From: Methylocapsa aurea
GTDB taxonomy: Bacteria > Pseudomonadota > Alphaproteobacteria > Rhizobiales > Beijerinckiaceae
Direction: 5' to 3'
Assembly (NCBI RefSeq): GCF_000746085.1
Contig: NZ_JQKO01000011.1
Span: 99,026 to 163,025 of the forward strand
DNA: 64,000 nt
The notes beneath the pieces were generated by a model that saw only the letters and a program-made list of their open reading frames with translations, did no database searches and was not told where the DNA came from. This document shows positions 8,235-17,512 of the stretch, one piece after another. Both the position numbers and the translations under genes were made by a program. Numbering within the stretch: position 1 is the stretch's first letter; the number at the start of each line of letters is the position of its first letter.

Positions 8235-9524
8235 TCAGCGCTTGTCGAGGGGCGTGTAGTCGCGCTGGGGGGCGCCGATATAGAGCTGGCGCGGGCGGCC
8301 GATCTTCTGCCCCGGATCCTCGATCATTTCTTTCCATTGCGCGATCCAGCCGGAGGTGCGCGCGACGGCGAAAAGAACGGTGAACATGGAAACCGGGAAG
8401 CCCATCGCCTTCAAGGTGATGCCCGAGTAGAAATCGATGTTCGGATAGAGTTTCTTCTCGATGAAATACTCGTCGCTGAGCGCAATTCTCTCGAGTTCGA
8501 TCGCGACGTCGAGCAAGGGATCGTCCTTGATGCCGAGTTCGCTCAAGACTTCATGGCAGGTCTGCTGCATGATCTTGGCGCGCGGATCGTAGTTCTTGTA
8601 AACGCGATGGCCAAATCCCATGAGCCGGAAAGGATCATTCTTGTCCTTGGCGCGCGCGACGAACTTCGGAATATTATCCACAGTGCCGATTTCCGTCAGC
8701 ATTTTCAGCGCGGCTTCATTCGCGCCGCCATGCGCGGGGCCCCAGAGGCAGGCGACGCCGGCCGCGATGCAGGCGAAGGGATTGGCGCCGGACGAGCCCG
8801 CCAGCCGCACGGTTGAGGTCGAGGCGTTTTGCTCATGATCCGCATGCAGAATGAAGATGCGGTCGAGCGCTCGGGCGAAAACCGGATTGATCTTATAATC
8901 TTCGGTCGGGACCGCGAAGCACATGCGCAGGAAATTCGCGGCGTAGCCAAGTTCGTTCTTCGGATAGATGAAAGGCTGCCCGATTGAATATTTATAGGCC
9001 ATCGCCGCCAGCGTCGGCATTTTGGCGATCAGGCGGAACGAGGCGACCATGCGCTGCCGAGGATCCGAAATATCGGTCGAATCGTGATAGAAGGCCGATA
9101 GCGCCCCGACGCTTGCGACCATGATGGCCATCGGATGCGCGTCGCGGCGCAGGCCCTGGAAGAACCGCGCCATCTGCTCATGCACCATCGTGTGGCGCGT
9201 GATCCGGTAGTCGAAATCCTTCTTTTGAACCGCGGTCGGCAGTTCGCCATAAAGCAAAAGATAGCAGGTCTCGAGAAAATCGCCGTGTTCGGCGAGCTGC
9301 GCGATCGGATAGCCGCGATACAGCAGGACGCCTTCGTCGCCGTCGATATAGGTGATCTCGGATTCGCAGCTCGCCGTCGACGTGAAGCCGGGATCGAAGG
9401 TGAACATCCCGGTTTGGGCGTAGAGCTTGCTGATGTCGACGACCGAAGGACCGATCGATCCGGCCTTGACCGGCATGCTGACCGTCGTGTCGCCGAGACT
9501 AAAGGAGCCGGTCGTCGCGCTCAT
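8235..9524 (-). CDS. gltA: Citrate synthase (type II)
   Basis: A 429-residue enzyme that condenses acetyl-CoA with oxaloacetate, entering the TCA cycle. Active-site segments are intact: [19 protein letters not shown] and [16 protein letters not shown] carry the two catalytic His residues, and [17 protein letters not shown] is the third signature. The N-terminal extension and [15 protein letters not shown] are typical of the hexameric NADH-regulated type. AGAAGG lies 10 bases before the ATG at 9524. It is encoded downstream of gltX on the same strand, a conserved order in this group, with 376 bases between. Confidence 0.96.
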   Translation of the reverse strand: MSATTGSFSLGDTTVSMPVKAGSIGPSVVDISKLYAQTGMFTFDPGFTSTASCESEITYIDGDEGVLLYRGYPIAQLAEHGDFLETCYLLLYGELPTAVQKKDFDYRITRHTMVHEQMARFFQGLRRDAHPMAIMVASVGALSAFYHDSTDISDPRQRMVASFRLIAKMPTLAAMAYKYSIGQPFIYPKNELGYAANFLRMCFAVPTEDYKINPVFARALDRIFILHADHEQNASTSTVRLAGSSGANPFACIAAGVACLWGPAHGGANEAALKMLTEIGTVDNIPKFVARAKDKNDPFRLMGFGHRVYKNYDPRAKIMQQTCHEVLSELGIKDDPLLDVAIELERIALSDEYFIEKKLYPNIDFYSGITLKAMGFPVSMFTVLFAVARTSGWIAQWKEMIEDPGQKIGRPRQLYIGAPQRDYTPLDKR

Positions 9525-9900
9525 GGATACTGCCTTCTCTAAGTTCGTGTCTTCGCCTAATTGGCGAGTCTTGTGTTCGTGGGAGGATGGAAATTCCGGT
9601 CGCAGAGTATAGATGATGCGGCGCAACACCCCTATCGCATACGCGCCGTCCATTCAAGCGCAGGCCGGGACGGCGGTTGGAGCAGAGGCGGAAGCCTGAA
9701 TGCGCTAGCTTCTCGGTTCGATGCAGGGCCATCGAAGGCGCCTCGCCGACGCCTTCGCGGACAGCTTTCCCGTGAACCGCCGCCGCCTTTCAATACTTTG
9801 AATTGCCCTCTTTGCTTACCGGGCCCCGGCGTCCCCTTCGCTCAAGAATGTTCTAGCATGAAAGCAAGGAACAGGCCGTCGCGCGTGGACGAAAGCGGGG
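9525..9900. other. Intergenic region between gltX and gltA
   Basis: 376 bases without a convincing gene. The part next to gltA should hold its promoter and leader, and contains a small hairpin (TCGCC-TAATT-GGCGA at 9553-9567). I see no RNA gene here. Confidence 0.5.
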
Positions 9901-11322
9901 TCACCCGGCCTGATCTTGCAGCCGGCCGAGACTTTCCTCACGTCCCAGCACGTCCAGCACATCGAAAATGCCCGGCGATGTCGTGCGGCCGGTGAGCGCG
10001 GCGCGCAGAGGCTGGGCAATCTGGCCGAGTTTGATCCCGGTTTCCTGGGCATAGTCCCGCACCGCGGCTTCCGTGCTGGCCGCGGACCACTCCGACAGAG
10101 CGGCAAAACGCGGCAGCAGCGCCGCGATATGCGCCCGACCTCCGGCATCGAGAATGGCGGCGGCCTTCGCATCAACGGCGAGGGGCCGCTGCGCGAACAG
10201 AAAGGCGGCGCCGTCCAGCAATTCGATCAAGGTCTTGGCGCGCTCCTTCAGACCGGGCATGGCGGCGAGCAGCTTCGCCCGGCTCGCCGCGTCGAGCTCG
10301 AGTTTGGCGTTCTCTCCTTGGGGAAGAAAAGGGAGGGTGGCCTCAAGCGCGGCGACGAGTTCGGCGTCCTGGCTGGAGCGGATATAGTGACCATTCATGC
10401 TCTCAAGCTTGACGAAATCGAAACGCGCCGGCGAGCGCCCCACATGGGCGAGATCGAAAGCCTCGATCATCTCCTGCGTCGAAAAAAACTCCCGGTCGCC
10501 GTGGCTCCAGCCGAGCCGCACCAGATAATTGCGCAGCGCCGCCGGCAGATAGCCCATGCCGCGATAGGCGTCGACGCCAAGCGCGCCGTGGCGTTTCGAG
10601 AGCTTCGCGCCATCCGCGCCATGGATCAGTGGAATATGCGCCATGCCGGGCGCGGTCCAGCCGAGCGCCTGATAGATCTGCATTTGCCGCGCCGCGTTGG
10701 TGAGATGATCGTCGCCCCGGATGACTTGGGTGACGCCCATGTCATGATCGTCCACGACCACCGCGAGCATGAATGTCGGCGTGCCATCCGAACGCAGCAG
10801 GATGAAATCGTCGAGGTCCTTGTTGGCGAAACTCACCCGGCCCTGCACTTTATCGTCGAGGACGGTTTCGCCCTCTTGCGGCGCCTTCAGCCGGATCACC
10901 GGCCTGACGCCGGAAGGGGCCTCGGACGCCGACCGCTCGCGCCAGCGCCCGTCGTATCGGGGCGCGCGCCCCTCCGCCCGGGCCTTTTCGCGCATCGCCT
11001 CGAGCTCTTGCGGCGTTGCGTAGCAATGATAGGCATGACCCGAGGCAAGCAGGCTTTCGGCGACTTCGCGATGGCGGTCGGCGCGCCGGAATTGATAGAT
11101 CGCCTCGCCATCCCAATCGAGGCCGAGCCAGCTCAGTCCGTCGAGGATCGCGTTGATCGCCGCATTGGTCGAGCGTTCGCGATCGGTGTCTTCGATGCGC
11201 AGCAGCATCTTGCCGCCTTGGCCGCGGGCGTAGAGCCAATTGAACAGCGCGGTGCGGGCGCCCCCGATATGAAGAAAACCTGTCGGGGAGGGAGCAAAAC
11301 GGGTAACCACCGCATCGGGCAT
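9901..11322 (-). CDS. gltX: Glutamyl-tRNA synthetase
   Basis: A 473-residue class Ib synthetase that charges tRNA-Glu. The HIGH-type motif is in [20 protein letters not shown] near the N-terminus, the KMSKS-type motif is KLSKRHG, and [17 protein letters not shown] [12 protein letters not shown] is also present. The ATG at 11322 is chosen because conserved sequence begins there ([13 protein letters not shown]) and CAGGAA lies 8 bases upstream; the frame remains open another 57 codons without similarity. It is divergent from comEC with 200 bases between, and gltA follows. Confidence 0.95.
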   Translation of the reverse strand: MPDAVVTRFAPSPTGFLHIGGARTALFNWLYARGQGGKMLLRIEDTDRERSTNAAINAILDGLSWLGLDWDGEAIYQFRRADRHREVAESLLASGHAYHCYATPQELEAMREKARAEGRAPRYDGRWRERSASEAPSGVRPVIRLKAPQEGETVLDDKVQGRVSFANKDLDDFILLRSDGTPTFMLAVVVDDHDMGVTQVIRGDDHLTNAARQMQIYQALGWTAPGMAHIPLIHGADGAKLSKRHGALGVDAYRGMGYLPAALRNYLVRLGWSHGDREFFSTQEMIEAFDLAHVGRSPARFDFVKLESMNGHYIRSSQDAELVAALEATLPFLPQGENAKLELDAASRAKLLAAMPGLKERAKTLIELLDGAAFLFAQRPLAVDAKAAAILDAGGRAHIAALLPRFAALSEWSAASTEAAVRDYAQETGIKLGQIAQPLRAALTGRTTSPGIFDVLDVLGREESLGRLQDQAG

Positions 11323-11522
11323 GAGCAAATTCCTGCACGGCTGAAAGTTCAAAACGCCGGCGAGATCCCCCGCTGGCCGTAGGCGCCGCGCCGCGTCGTG
11401 TAACATGGAAACGCCGGAAGAAAAGGGGCTTCGGCGTCGCCTCTGCCTGAAAGCGTCAAAACATATAACGAATGAAGACTTTCGCATTTTCATAAATCAT
11501 GAATGCGCTTTAGACTTCTAGA

Positions 11523-13895
11523 ATGGGGGACACAAGCGGAACAGCGATAGCCGATGGCGGCCTGACCGAAGCGAGCGGCTTCGCCGTCAAGCTCCGCGGC
11601 CGGCTTGCCCGATTGCGCGGGCAATTTGCTCAGGCTTTTGAAACCGAGGTCGCGCTTCGCCGGCTGTTTCTTTGGCTGCCGGTCGCCGCCGGCGCGGGCG
11701 TCGTATGCTATGTCTACGCTGACCGCGAACCCTCCTTGTGGCTGGCGGCGCCGGCTGCCGCCGCGCTGGCGGGTCTCGCCTATCTGGCGCGCGAGCGCCG
11801 AGTCGCCTTTTGGATTCTCTGCGGCCTATGCGCTTTTTTCGTTGGCGAACTCTCAGCGGCATGGCGCACCGCGCGCGTCGCGGCCCCCGTCGTCGGCGGA
11901 GTCAGGATCGCGACGGTCGAGGGCTTCATCGAGCAAATGGATTTCCGCCGCACCGGCGCCCGCTTCATCTTGCGGGTCCATTCGGCGGCCGGACTGACGC
12001 CCGAGGAAACGCCCTTCCGGGTCCGGCTTTCGATGCGCCGCGCGCCGCCCTTCGATGCGGGCGCCTATGTGCGCCTCAAGGCGCGGCTGCTGCCGCCGGC
12101 GCGCGCCAGCCTCCCCGGCGGCTATGATTTCGCCAAGGACGCCTGGTTCGCGCGGCTTGGCGCCGTAGGCAATGCGCTCGGCCGGATCGACGTGGCGACG
12201 CCGCCGGCCGCGCCCGGCTTGGCGCTCGGTTTCGCGATGGCGATCGATCGCGGCCGAAACGCCCTGGCGCGGCGCGTCGATGCGATCGTTGGCGGCGACG
12301 CCGGGGCGATCGCGGCGGCCATGGTCACCGGCAAGCGCGATCTGCTGTCCGATCAGGCCAAGGAGGTGATCCGCGAGGCTGGAATTTTTCACATCATTAC
12401 GATTTCGGGCGTCCAGATGACGCTGGTCGCCGCGATCTTTTTCGTCGGCTTGCGCCGGCTTCTGGCCTTGAGCCCGACGCTCGCCTTGCGTTATCCGATC
12501 AAGAAATGGGCCGCCGGACTCGCCATGGCCGGGGCGATTTTCTACGATATCGCGACAGGTTCGAGGGTCGGCACCGAACGCGCTCTATTCATGACCTTGA
12601 TCATGCTCGGCGCAGTTCTTTTGGACCGCCAGGCGCTAACCATGCGCAATCTCGCGTTCGCCGCCTTGATCGTCATCTTGATTGAGCCGGAAGCCATCAT
12701 GGGCGCCAGCTTTCAATTGTCCTTCGCGGCGGTGGCGGCGCTGGTCGCGGTGTACGAGGCGCGCATGGCGGCGATCGCCCGCGAGCGCGACGAGCCATTT
12801 CTGCTCGCGGCGCGGCCGGTCAAAGGCGAGCGGAAGCGCTTGTTCTGGGACGCTGTATTCCGGAATCTGCGGCAGGGCCCCGGCGGGGTCCTGTTCGCGA
12901 CCTTTTGCGCGACCTCGGCGACGGCTTCCTTCATGGCCTATAATTTCCACGAGCTGAGCCCCTATGTGCTGATCGGCAATCCGCTAACCTTGACCGTCAT
13001 CGAGATTTTCGCGGTTCCAGGCGCGCTCATTGGCGCGCTGCTCTATCCGCTTGGGCTCGATCCCTGGGTCTGGCGCTACGTCGGCTTAGGGATCGACGGC
13101 ATCATGTGGGCGGCGCGGACGGCGGGAGGGCTGCCCGGGGCGACGATCCATCTGCCGGCCTTCGCGCCTTGGGCGATCGTCTTTCTCACGCTCGCAGTGC
13201 TGTGCGCGGTGTTGTGGCGGACCGCGCTCTTCCGCGCCATGGCGCTGCCGCTTGCGGCGATCGGACTTTGCGGCGCGGCGGCGGGTCCTACTTTCGACAT
13301 CGCCGTGCCCGCCACCGGCGACGCCGTGGCGTTGCGGGGACCGGATGGCCGGCTGGCGGTCATCGGCGCCCGTCCCAGCGCCTTTTCGGCCGAACAATGG
13401 CTTCGCGCCGACGCCGACGGCCGCCCAGGCGCGCGAGCGTTGCAGCGAACCGGCTGCGATGGGATCGGCTGCATCGGGCGCCTGCCCGATGGGCGGGCGG
13501 TCGCGGTCGTCCTCGACAAGCGCGCTTTCGCCGAGGATTGCCTGCGCGCGGATATTGTCGTTACGCCGCTGTTCGCGCCAACCGGCTGCGCCGCCAAACT
13601 TGTGATCGATCGGGACAGGCTCAAGCAAACCGGCGCGCTCACCTTATCTAACGCGAAGGAAGGATGGCGAATCCGCACTGCGCGGGCCGAGGATGAGGAT
13701 CGGCCATGGTCGCGCGCGCCAAAGCGCCGTTGGGGCCGCAGCGCGCCGATCGCGTTCGGCGAGACCTATGCGCCAGCGCAATACGTTCGGCAGGAGTCGA
13801 GCCAAGCATCGAGTCAAGCGCCGGCGCCGGATCCCTGGCGGGAAGCCGCGCCGTTATATGCAGCTGAGGCCGATGACGCTTCGCCATTGGAGTAG
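11523..13895 (+). CDS. comEC: ComEC/Rec2-family competence membrane protein
   Basis: A 790-residue polytopic membrane protein. An N-terminal DUF4131-type region (about residues 40-190) precedes the competence domain (about 250-520), recognised by MVTGKRDLLSD, GIFHIITISGVQMTLVAAIFF and GSRVGTERALFMTLIMLGAVLLDR. The C-terminal part is a shortened, degenerate metallo-beta-lactamase-like region without a clear HxHxDH. In competent bacteria ComEC forms the inner-membrane channel for single-stranded DNA. No other competence genes are visible here. No clear ribosome site precedes the ATG. The C-terminus is Ser/Gln/Pro-rich. Confidence 0.88.
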   Translation: MGDTSGTAIADGGLTEASGFAVKLRGRLARLRGQFAQAFETEVALRRLFLWLPVAAGAGVVCYVYADREPSLWLAAPAAAALAGLAYLARERRVAFWILCGLCAFFVGELSAAWRTARVAAPVVGGVRIATVEGFIEQMDFRRTGARFILRVHSAAGLTPEETPFRVRLSMRRAPPFDAGAYVRLKARLLPPARASLPGGYDFAKDAWFARLGAVGNALGRIDVATPPAAPGLALGFAMAIDRGRNALARRVDAIVGGDAGAIAAAMVTGKRDLLSDQAKEVIREAGIFHIITISGVQMTLVAAIFFVGLRRLLALSPTLALRYPIKKWAAGLAMAGAIFYDIATGSRVGTERALFMTLIMLGAVLLDRQALTMRNLAFAALIVILIEPEAIMGASFQLSFAAVAALVAVYEARMAAIARERDEPFLLAARPVKGERKRLFWDAVFRNLRQGPGGVLFATFCATSATASFMAYNFHELSPYVLIGNPLTLTVIEIFAVPGALIGALLYPLGLDPWVWRYVGLGIDGIMWAARTAGGLPGATIHLPAFAPWAIVFLTLAVLCAVLWRTALFRAMALPLAAIGLCGAAAGPTFDIAVPATGDAVALRGPDGRLAVIGARPSAFSAEQWLRADADGRPGARALQRTGCDGIGCIGRLPDGRAVAVVLDKRAFAEDCLRADIVVTPLFAPTGCAAKLVIDRDRLKQTGALTLSNAKEGWRIRTARAEDEDRPWSRAPKRRWGRSAPIAFGETYAPAQYVRQESSQASSQAPAPDPWREAAPLYAAEADDASPLE

Positions 13896-13925
13896 CGCCG
13901 GCGCCCCGTCCCATGCGCGAACGCG

Positions 13926-14639
13926 TCAATATTTGCGAATGAGGCTGACGAGCTTGCCTTGGATGCGGACGCGATCCGGGCCGAAAATTCGCGTCTCATA
14001 TGCGGGATTGGCGGCCTCCAACGCGATCGACGCGCCGCGCTTGCGCAGCCGCTTCAGCGTGGCCTCTTCATCGTCGATGAGCGCGACGACGATGTCGCCG
14101 GTTTCGGCGGTCTCCTGTTTGCGGATCACAACGGTGTCGGCGTCGAAAATTCCGGCCTCGATCATCGAATCGCCGCGGACTTCGAGGGCGTAATGCTCGC
14201 CCTGGGGCAGCATTTCAGGCGGCAGGCTGATTGTGTGGCTGCGGTTTTGCAGAGCGGTGATAGGCGTGCCCGCGGCGATCCGGCCCATCACCGGGATGGC
14301 GACAATGGAGCGGCCGAGATCGTCATCGGCGGCGCTGGGCGGCAGAGCGCGGACGCGCCCGAGATTGCCCTCGATGACGCTTGGTTCGAATTTCTTGCCC
14401 CGGTTGATCTCGGGCGGCGTCGAGGAGCCGGGCAATCGCAGGACTTCCAACGCGCGGGCCCGATTGGGAAGGCGACGAATAAAGCCGCGCTCCTCAAGCG
14501 CGATGATCAGCCGGTGAATGCCGGATTTCGAGCGAAGATCCAAAGCGTCCTTCATCTCGTCGAAGGAAGGTGGAACCCCGGTCTCCTTCAGGCGCTCGTG
14601 AATGAAGCGCAATAATTCGCTTTGCTTCTTGGTCAACAT
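13926..14639 (-). CDS. lexA: LexA SOS repressor
   Basis: A 237-residue repressor-protease. The N-terminal winged helix (residues 1-65) starts [13 protein letters not shown]. The self-cleavage bond is Ala123-Gly124 in GRIAAGTP, the catalytic Ser158 is in GDSMIEAG, and Lys196 is in ATLKR. The ATG at 14639 is preferred, with AAGGG 9 bases before it and family similarity beginning exactly there. A GTTC-N7-GTTC box at 14748-14762 supports autoregulation. It converges on comEC, whose stop is 30 bases away. Confidence 0.96.
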   Translation of the reverse strand: MLTKKQSELLRFIHERLKETGVPPSFDEMKDALDLRSKSGIHRLIIALEERGFIRRLPNRARALEVLRLPGSSTPPEINRGKKFEPSVIEGNLGRVRALPPSAADDDLGRSIVAIPVMGRIAAGTPITALQNRSHTISLPPEMLPQGEHYALEVRGDSMIEAGIFDADTVVIRKQETAETGDIVVALIDDEEATLKRLRKRGASIALEAANPAYETRIFGPDRVRIQGKLVSLIRKY

Positions 14640-14747
14640 AGACTTGGCCCTTCTTGCGAACCGCGAACGGCGCCCCGAATCAACAGGGTTCGCCAGTTGG
14701 CGCACCCTGTCAGATGAATCTGCACAAATAGTGAACGTACGATATCT

Positions 14748-14762
14748 GTTCGTGCTGCGTTC
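14748..14762 (-). promoter_or_regulatory. LexA (SOS) box, GTTC-N7-GTTC
   Basis: GTTC at 14748-14751, seven bases, then GTTC at 14759-14762. This direct-repeat arrangement is the known alphaproteobacterial LexA operator. It lies about 110 bases upstream of the lexA start, as expected for autoregulation. Confidence 0.8.
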
Positions 14763-14940
14763 CGCAAGAGCGTCAACGCATTTTTCGGGCGGAGACGCGT
14801 CCTTTTCCAGGAAGGTTCGGCGGGAGCTGGGGCGTGGAACTTACCGTCCGGCCGAATGTTGAAATCCTAGCCAGCGCGCGGCGCGTTTTAGAAATCGACC
14901 GGCGCGTTTGGCTGAAATTTCATTCGGGGAGTAAACAGGC

Positions 14941-15276
14941 ATGGACAGACCGCTGCAAATCGTCTTCCGCGATATCGAGCGTTCGGCGTCTTTGGCGAGG
15001 CTCATTCGAGAAAAGGCGCAGCGCCTCGAACATTTCTATTCTCATATCATCGGCTGCCGGGTGGTGGCGGAAGGCTTCCCGCATGGGAGTCGGGCGGTGA
15101 AAAAGCCGCTCGCGATCGCCGTGGAGATTGAAGTGCCCGGCCGGCCCAAGCTCGTCGCCAGATCGCAAGCCGCCCCGCATGCCGGAATGGGCGGGGAGAA
15201 CGTGATCAACCGCGTCTTCGACGCCGCCAGACGCCAGCTCGAGGATCTTGCCGCGATCGTGCATCGCCGATCTTGA
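14941..15276 (+). CDS. Short HPF/RaiA-family ribosome-associated protein
   Basis: A 111-residue protein resembling the S30AE (ribosome hibernation) domain: PLQIVFRDIERSASLARLIREKAQRLE matches strand 1 and helix 1, and a second helix follows (VINRVFDAARRQLEDL). HPF/RaiA proteins bind the 30S decoding centre in starved cells. It lacks the C-terminal dimerisation domain of the long HPF that most members of this order carry, so it is a short paralogue. GGGGAG lies 12 bases before the ATG. A strong hairpin follows the stop by 23 bases. Confidence 0.75.
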   Translation: MDRPLQIVFRDIERSASLARLIREKAQRLEHFYSHIIGCRVVAEGFPHGSRAVKKPLAIAVEIEVPGRPKLVARSQAAPHAGMGGENVINRVFDAARRQLEDLAAIVHRRS

Positions 15277-15299
15277 GGCGAGTCAGCTCCGCTGATTGA

Positions 15300-15323
15300 C
15301 CGCGTGCGTTTGAACGCACGCGG
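15300..15323. terminator. Perfect hairpin between convergent hpf-like gene and sodB
   Basis: CCGCGTGCGT and ACGCACGCGG form a perfect 10-bp stem with a TTGA loop, 23 bases after the hpf-like stop. There is no T-tract on either side, so it is terminator-like, perhaps acting for both convergent genes or stabilising the 3' end. Confidence 0.5.
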
Positions 15324-15424
15324 TGGATTGGGGGCGTCCGAGGCTTGGCCGTCGAGCCAAGACCTTGGTCGCCGAGCTTGGTCGCGTGCGGTCTTGTCCG
15401 CGACGAAGCAAACCAAGGGAAATG

Positions 15425-16024
15425 CTACTTGATCGCGGCGGCGTAGCGTTCTTCGACATATTCCCAGTTCACGAGATTGTCGACGAAGGCCTTGAGATAG
15501 TCGGGGCGGCGATTGCGGTAGTCGATATAGTAAGTGTGCTCCCAGACGTCGACCGTGAGGATCGGCGTCGCGCCCTGAACCAGCGGGTTTTCGGCGTTTC
15601 CGGTCTTCGAGACGATGATCTTGCCGTCCTTGACCGCCAGCCAGGCCCAGCCCGAACCGAATTGGGTCACGCCGGCCTGAACCAAGTCTTCCTTGGCCTT
15701 GTCCACCGAACCGAAACTGTCGACGAGGGCCTTTTCCAAAGAGCCGGGAATTTTCCCGCCGCCGTTCGGCTTGATCGACTTCCAATATTCGGAATGGTTG
15801 TAATGCTGCGCCGCATTATTGAAAAGCGGGACATTCTTGCCGTGGGTTTCCTTGACGACCTCCTCCAGGGATTTCCCCTCCAGGCCGCTATCCTTCAGAA
15901 GGTTGTTGGCGTTGGTCACATAGGTCGCATGGTGCTTGTCGTGATGGTATTCGAGCGTCTCCTTGGAAAGGTAAGGCGCAAGAGACTCGTAGGGATAGGG
16001 GAGGTCAGGCAGAGTGAACGACAT
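15425..16024 (-). CDS. sodB: Iron superoxide dismutase
   Basis: A 199-residue cytoplasmic enzyme that converts superoxide to peroxide and oxygen. The four metal ligands are visible: His in LEYHHDKHHATYV, His in FNNAAQHYNHSEYW, and Asp and His in DVWEHTYYIDYRN. The AAQ before the second His and FGSGWAWLAV point to the iron (or cambialistic) type rather than MnSOD. AGGAG lies 8 bases before the ATG. It stands alone on the minus strand. Confidence 0.94.
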   Translation of the reverse strand: MSFTLPDLPYPYESLAPYLSKETLEYHHDKHHATYVTNANNLLKDSGLEGKSLEEVVKETHGKNVPLFNNAAQHYNHSEYWKSIKPNGGGKIPGSLEKALVDSFGSVDKAKEDLVQAGVTQFGSGWAWLAVKDGKIIVSKTGNAENPLVQGATPILTVDVWEHTYYIDYRNRRPDYLKAFVDNLVNWEYVEERYAAAIK

Positions 16025-16294
16025 TGAAGGCTCCTGAAATAACGATATGCGGCCGCCAAAGGCGGCGCCTTGGCTGGTGGCGCGGGCTCCATAAGTAAAC
16101 GGCCTTGCGCAGCGCAGCAACCGTTCCGGCTGCTAACTTTAGTTGTGTCATATTATATCATTTGCGATTAAGGCGGCGCAGTCTGGCCGGCCTTTGAGGC
16201 CGGAGGAATTTGCAAGCGCTTGTTTTGCAGCTAGCTTGGCGCGTTGGCCAATCGGCTCGGCCCTCGACAGGAAACAACGCGTGGATAGGGGAAA

Positions 16295-17488
16295 ATGAGC
16301 TATCTTGTTTTCGGCCTCGGGCTCCTGCTCTCGTCTTGCGGCGCCTATGCCATCTATTTCGGCTATGGAATTATCGCGGTCGAGCGCGGCTGGGCCAGCG
16401 TCATCGCCGGCGCGATGGCGCTTTCCTGCGGCGTCGTGACGATCGCGCTCGCGTTCATCTTGCGCCGTCTCGCCAAGTTACAGGCCTTGCTTGTCGCGAA
16501 AAATCAACTCAAGCCGGTTAAGGGCAAGAGCGGGTCTGGGCGCGAGGAGAGCCTGCCGCGCCTAGACGATGCGCCCGCCGTCGATGCGGAACAATTCGCG
16601 TTCCCGCCTTCGGGGGATCCCTGGAGCAGCGCGCCGTTCAGCGCGACCCATGTCGGGCATCTCAGCGAAGCGGATCAGAATGCCTCGGCGCCGCCCGCGG
16701 CAACTGCGGGCCTTTATCGCGAGCGCGCCGAAGCAGCGCCGCAGCCAGAATTTCCTGATATCGCGCCCAGTGCTTCTCCGAACATCTCGCGCGCGTCGAT
16801 CGAGGACGTGCGCCGGGTCGTCGCCGAACGGCTTAAGAATGCATCGTCGACGCAGGCCAGGCGCGCTTCCGGCGCGCAAGAGGCCGCCGGAGCCCTGCGG
16901 GGACCGCTTGCCGAGGCGGCGCCGGAGCGCGTTTTTGGCGGCGCCGCGGAGCCGGGTCGCTCCGTCGGCGCGCCCATTGACGAGGTCGATAGCCCGCGCC
17001 CGGTCGAACCCACGCCGCTGCGTCGCTTGGGCGCCAATGCGCCAGAAGGCGGGGTAGCCGGAACGGCGCCAATCGCCGCCCCCTTCATTGCGCGCGCGAA
17101 AATCGAGGAGGCGACGAGCGCCGACCAGGCGCCGCCAGCGATCAATGCGCTCCCGAGGGAGACCTATGCGTCGCCCGCGGAAACCCGCGCGCCGCCCGCC
17201 GAGACCGGCGCGCCAGTCACCGTCTCCGAAGGAGATTTCCTCTCGGTTGGGCCGCAGTTCCTGCGGCGGCAGGTCTCGTCCGACGCTGCGTCGGACGCCG
17301 CCGCAGAGCCTGCGTCATCAGGCCCGTCGCTCCAGGACGCAGGCAAGCCGGCCATCGTCGGGCGCTATCAATCCGAAGGCACGTCCTATGTCATGTATGC
17401 CGATGGATCGATCGACGCCCAATCGGCGGCCGGCGCTTTCCATTTCGAGTCCATGGCGGAACTCAAAGCCTTTATCGAAGCCCAATGA
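16295..17488 (+). CDS. Membrane-anchored Pro/Ala-rich protein of unknown function
   Basis: A 397-residue protein I cannot assign. Two hydrophobic helices (about residues 3-25 and 35-57) anchor it in the inner membrane. Residues 70-345 are low-complexity, rich in Ala, Pro, Ser and Glu with no repeats of fixed length. The last 45 residues turn ordered (VGRYQSEGTSYVMYADGSI, then FESMAELKAFIEAQ), which looks like a small conserved domain and is the best handle for homologues. The short hairpin helices with a long tail suggest a scaffold or tether. It converges on the oligopeptidase gene with 24 bases between. Confidence 0.75.
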   Translation: MSYLVFGLGLLLSSCGAYAIYFGYGIIAVERGWASVIAGAMALSCGVVTIALAFILRRLAKLQALLVAKNQLKPVKGKSGSGREESLPRLDDAPAVDAEQFAFPPSGDPWSSAPFSATHVGHLSEADQNASAPPAATAGLYRERAEAAPQPEFPDIAPSASPNISRASIEDVRRVVAERLKNASSTQARRASGAQEAAGALRGPLAEAAPERVFGGAAEPGRSVGAPIDEVDSPRPVEPTPLRRLGANAPEGGVAGTAPIAAPFIARAKIEEATSADQAPPAINALPRETYASPAETRAPPAETGAPVTVSEGDFLSVGPQFLRRQVSSDAASDAAAEPASSGPSLQDAGKPAIVGRYQSEGTSYVMYADGSIDAQSAAGAFHFESMAELKAFIEAQ

Positions 17489-17512
17489 ATTCGGCCGGGG
17501 TCGTCGCGCGTC

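Noticed and set aside
9916..11382. 488-codon plus-strand frame antisense to gltX
   Set aside because: Shadow of a GC-rich coding strand; the product has no recognisable family and gltX is certain.
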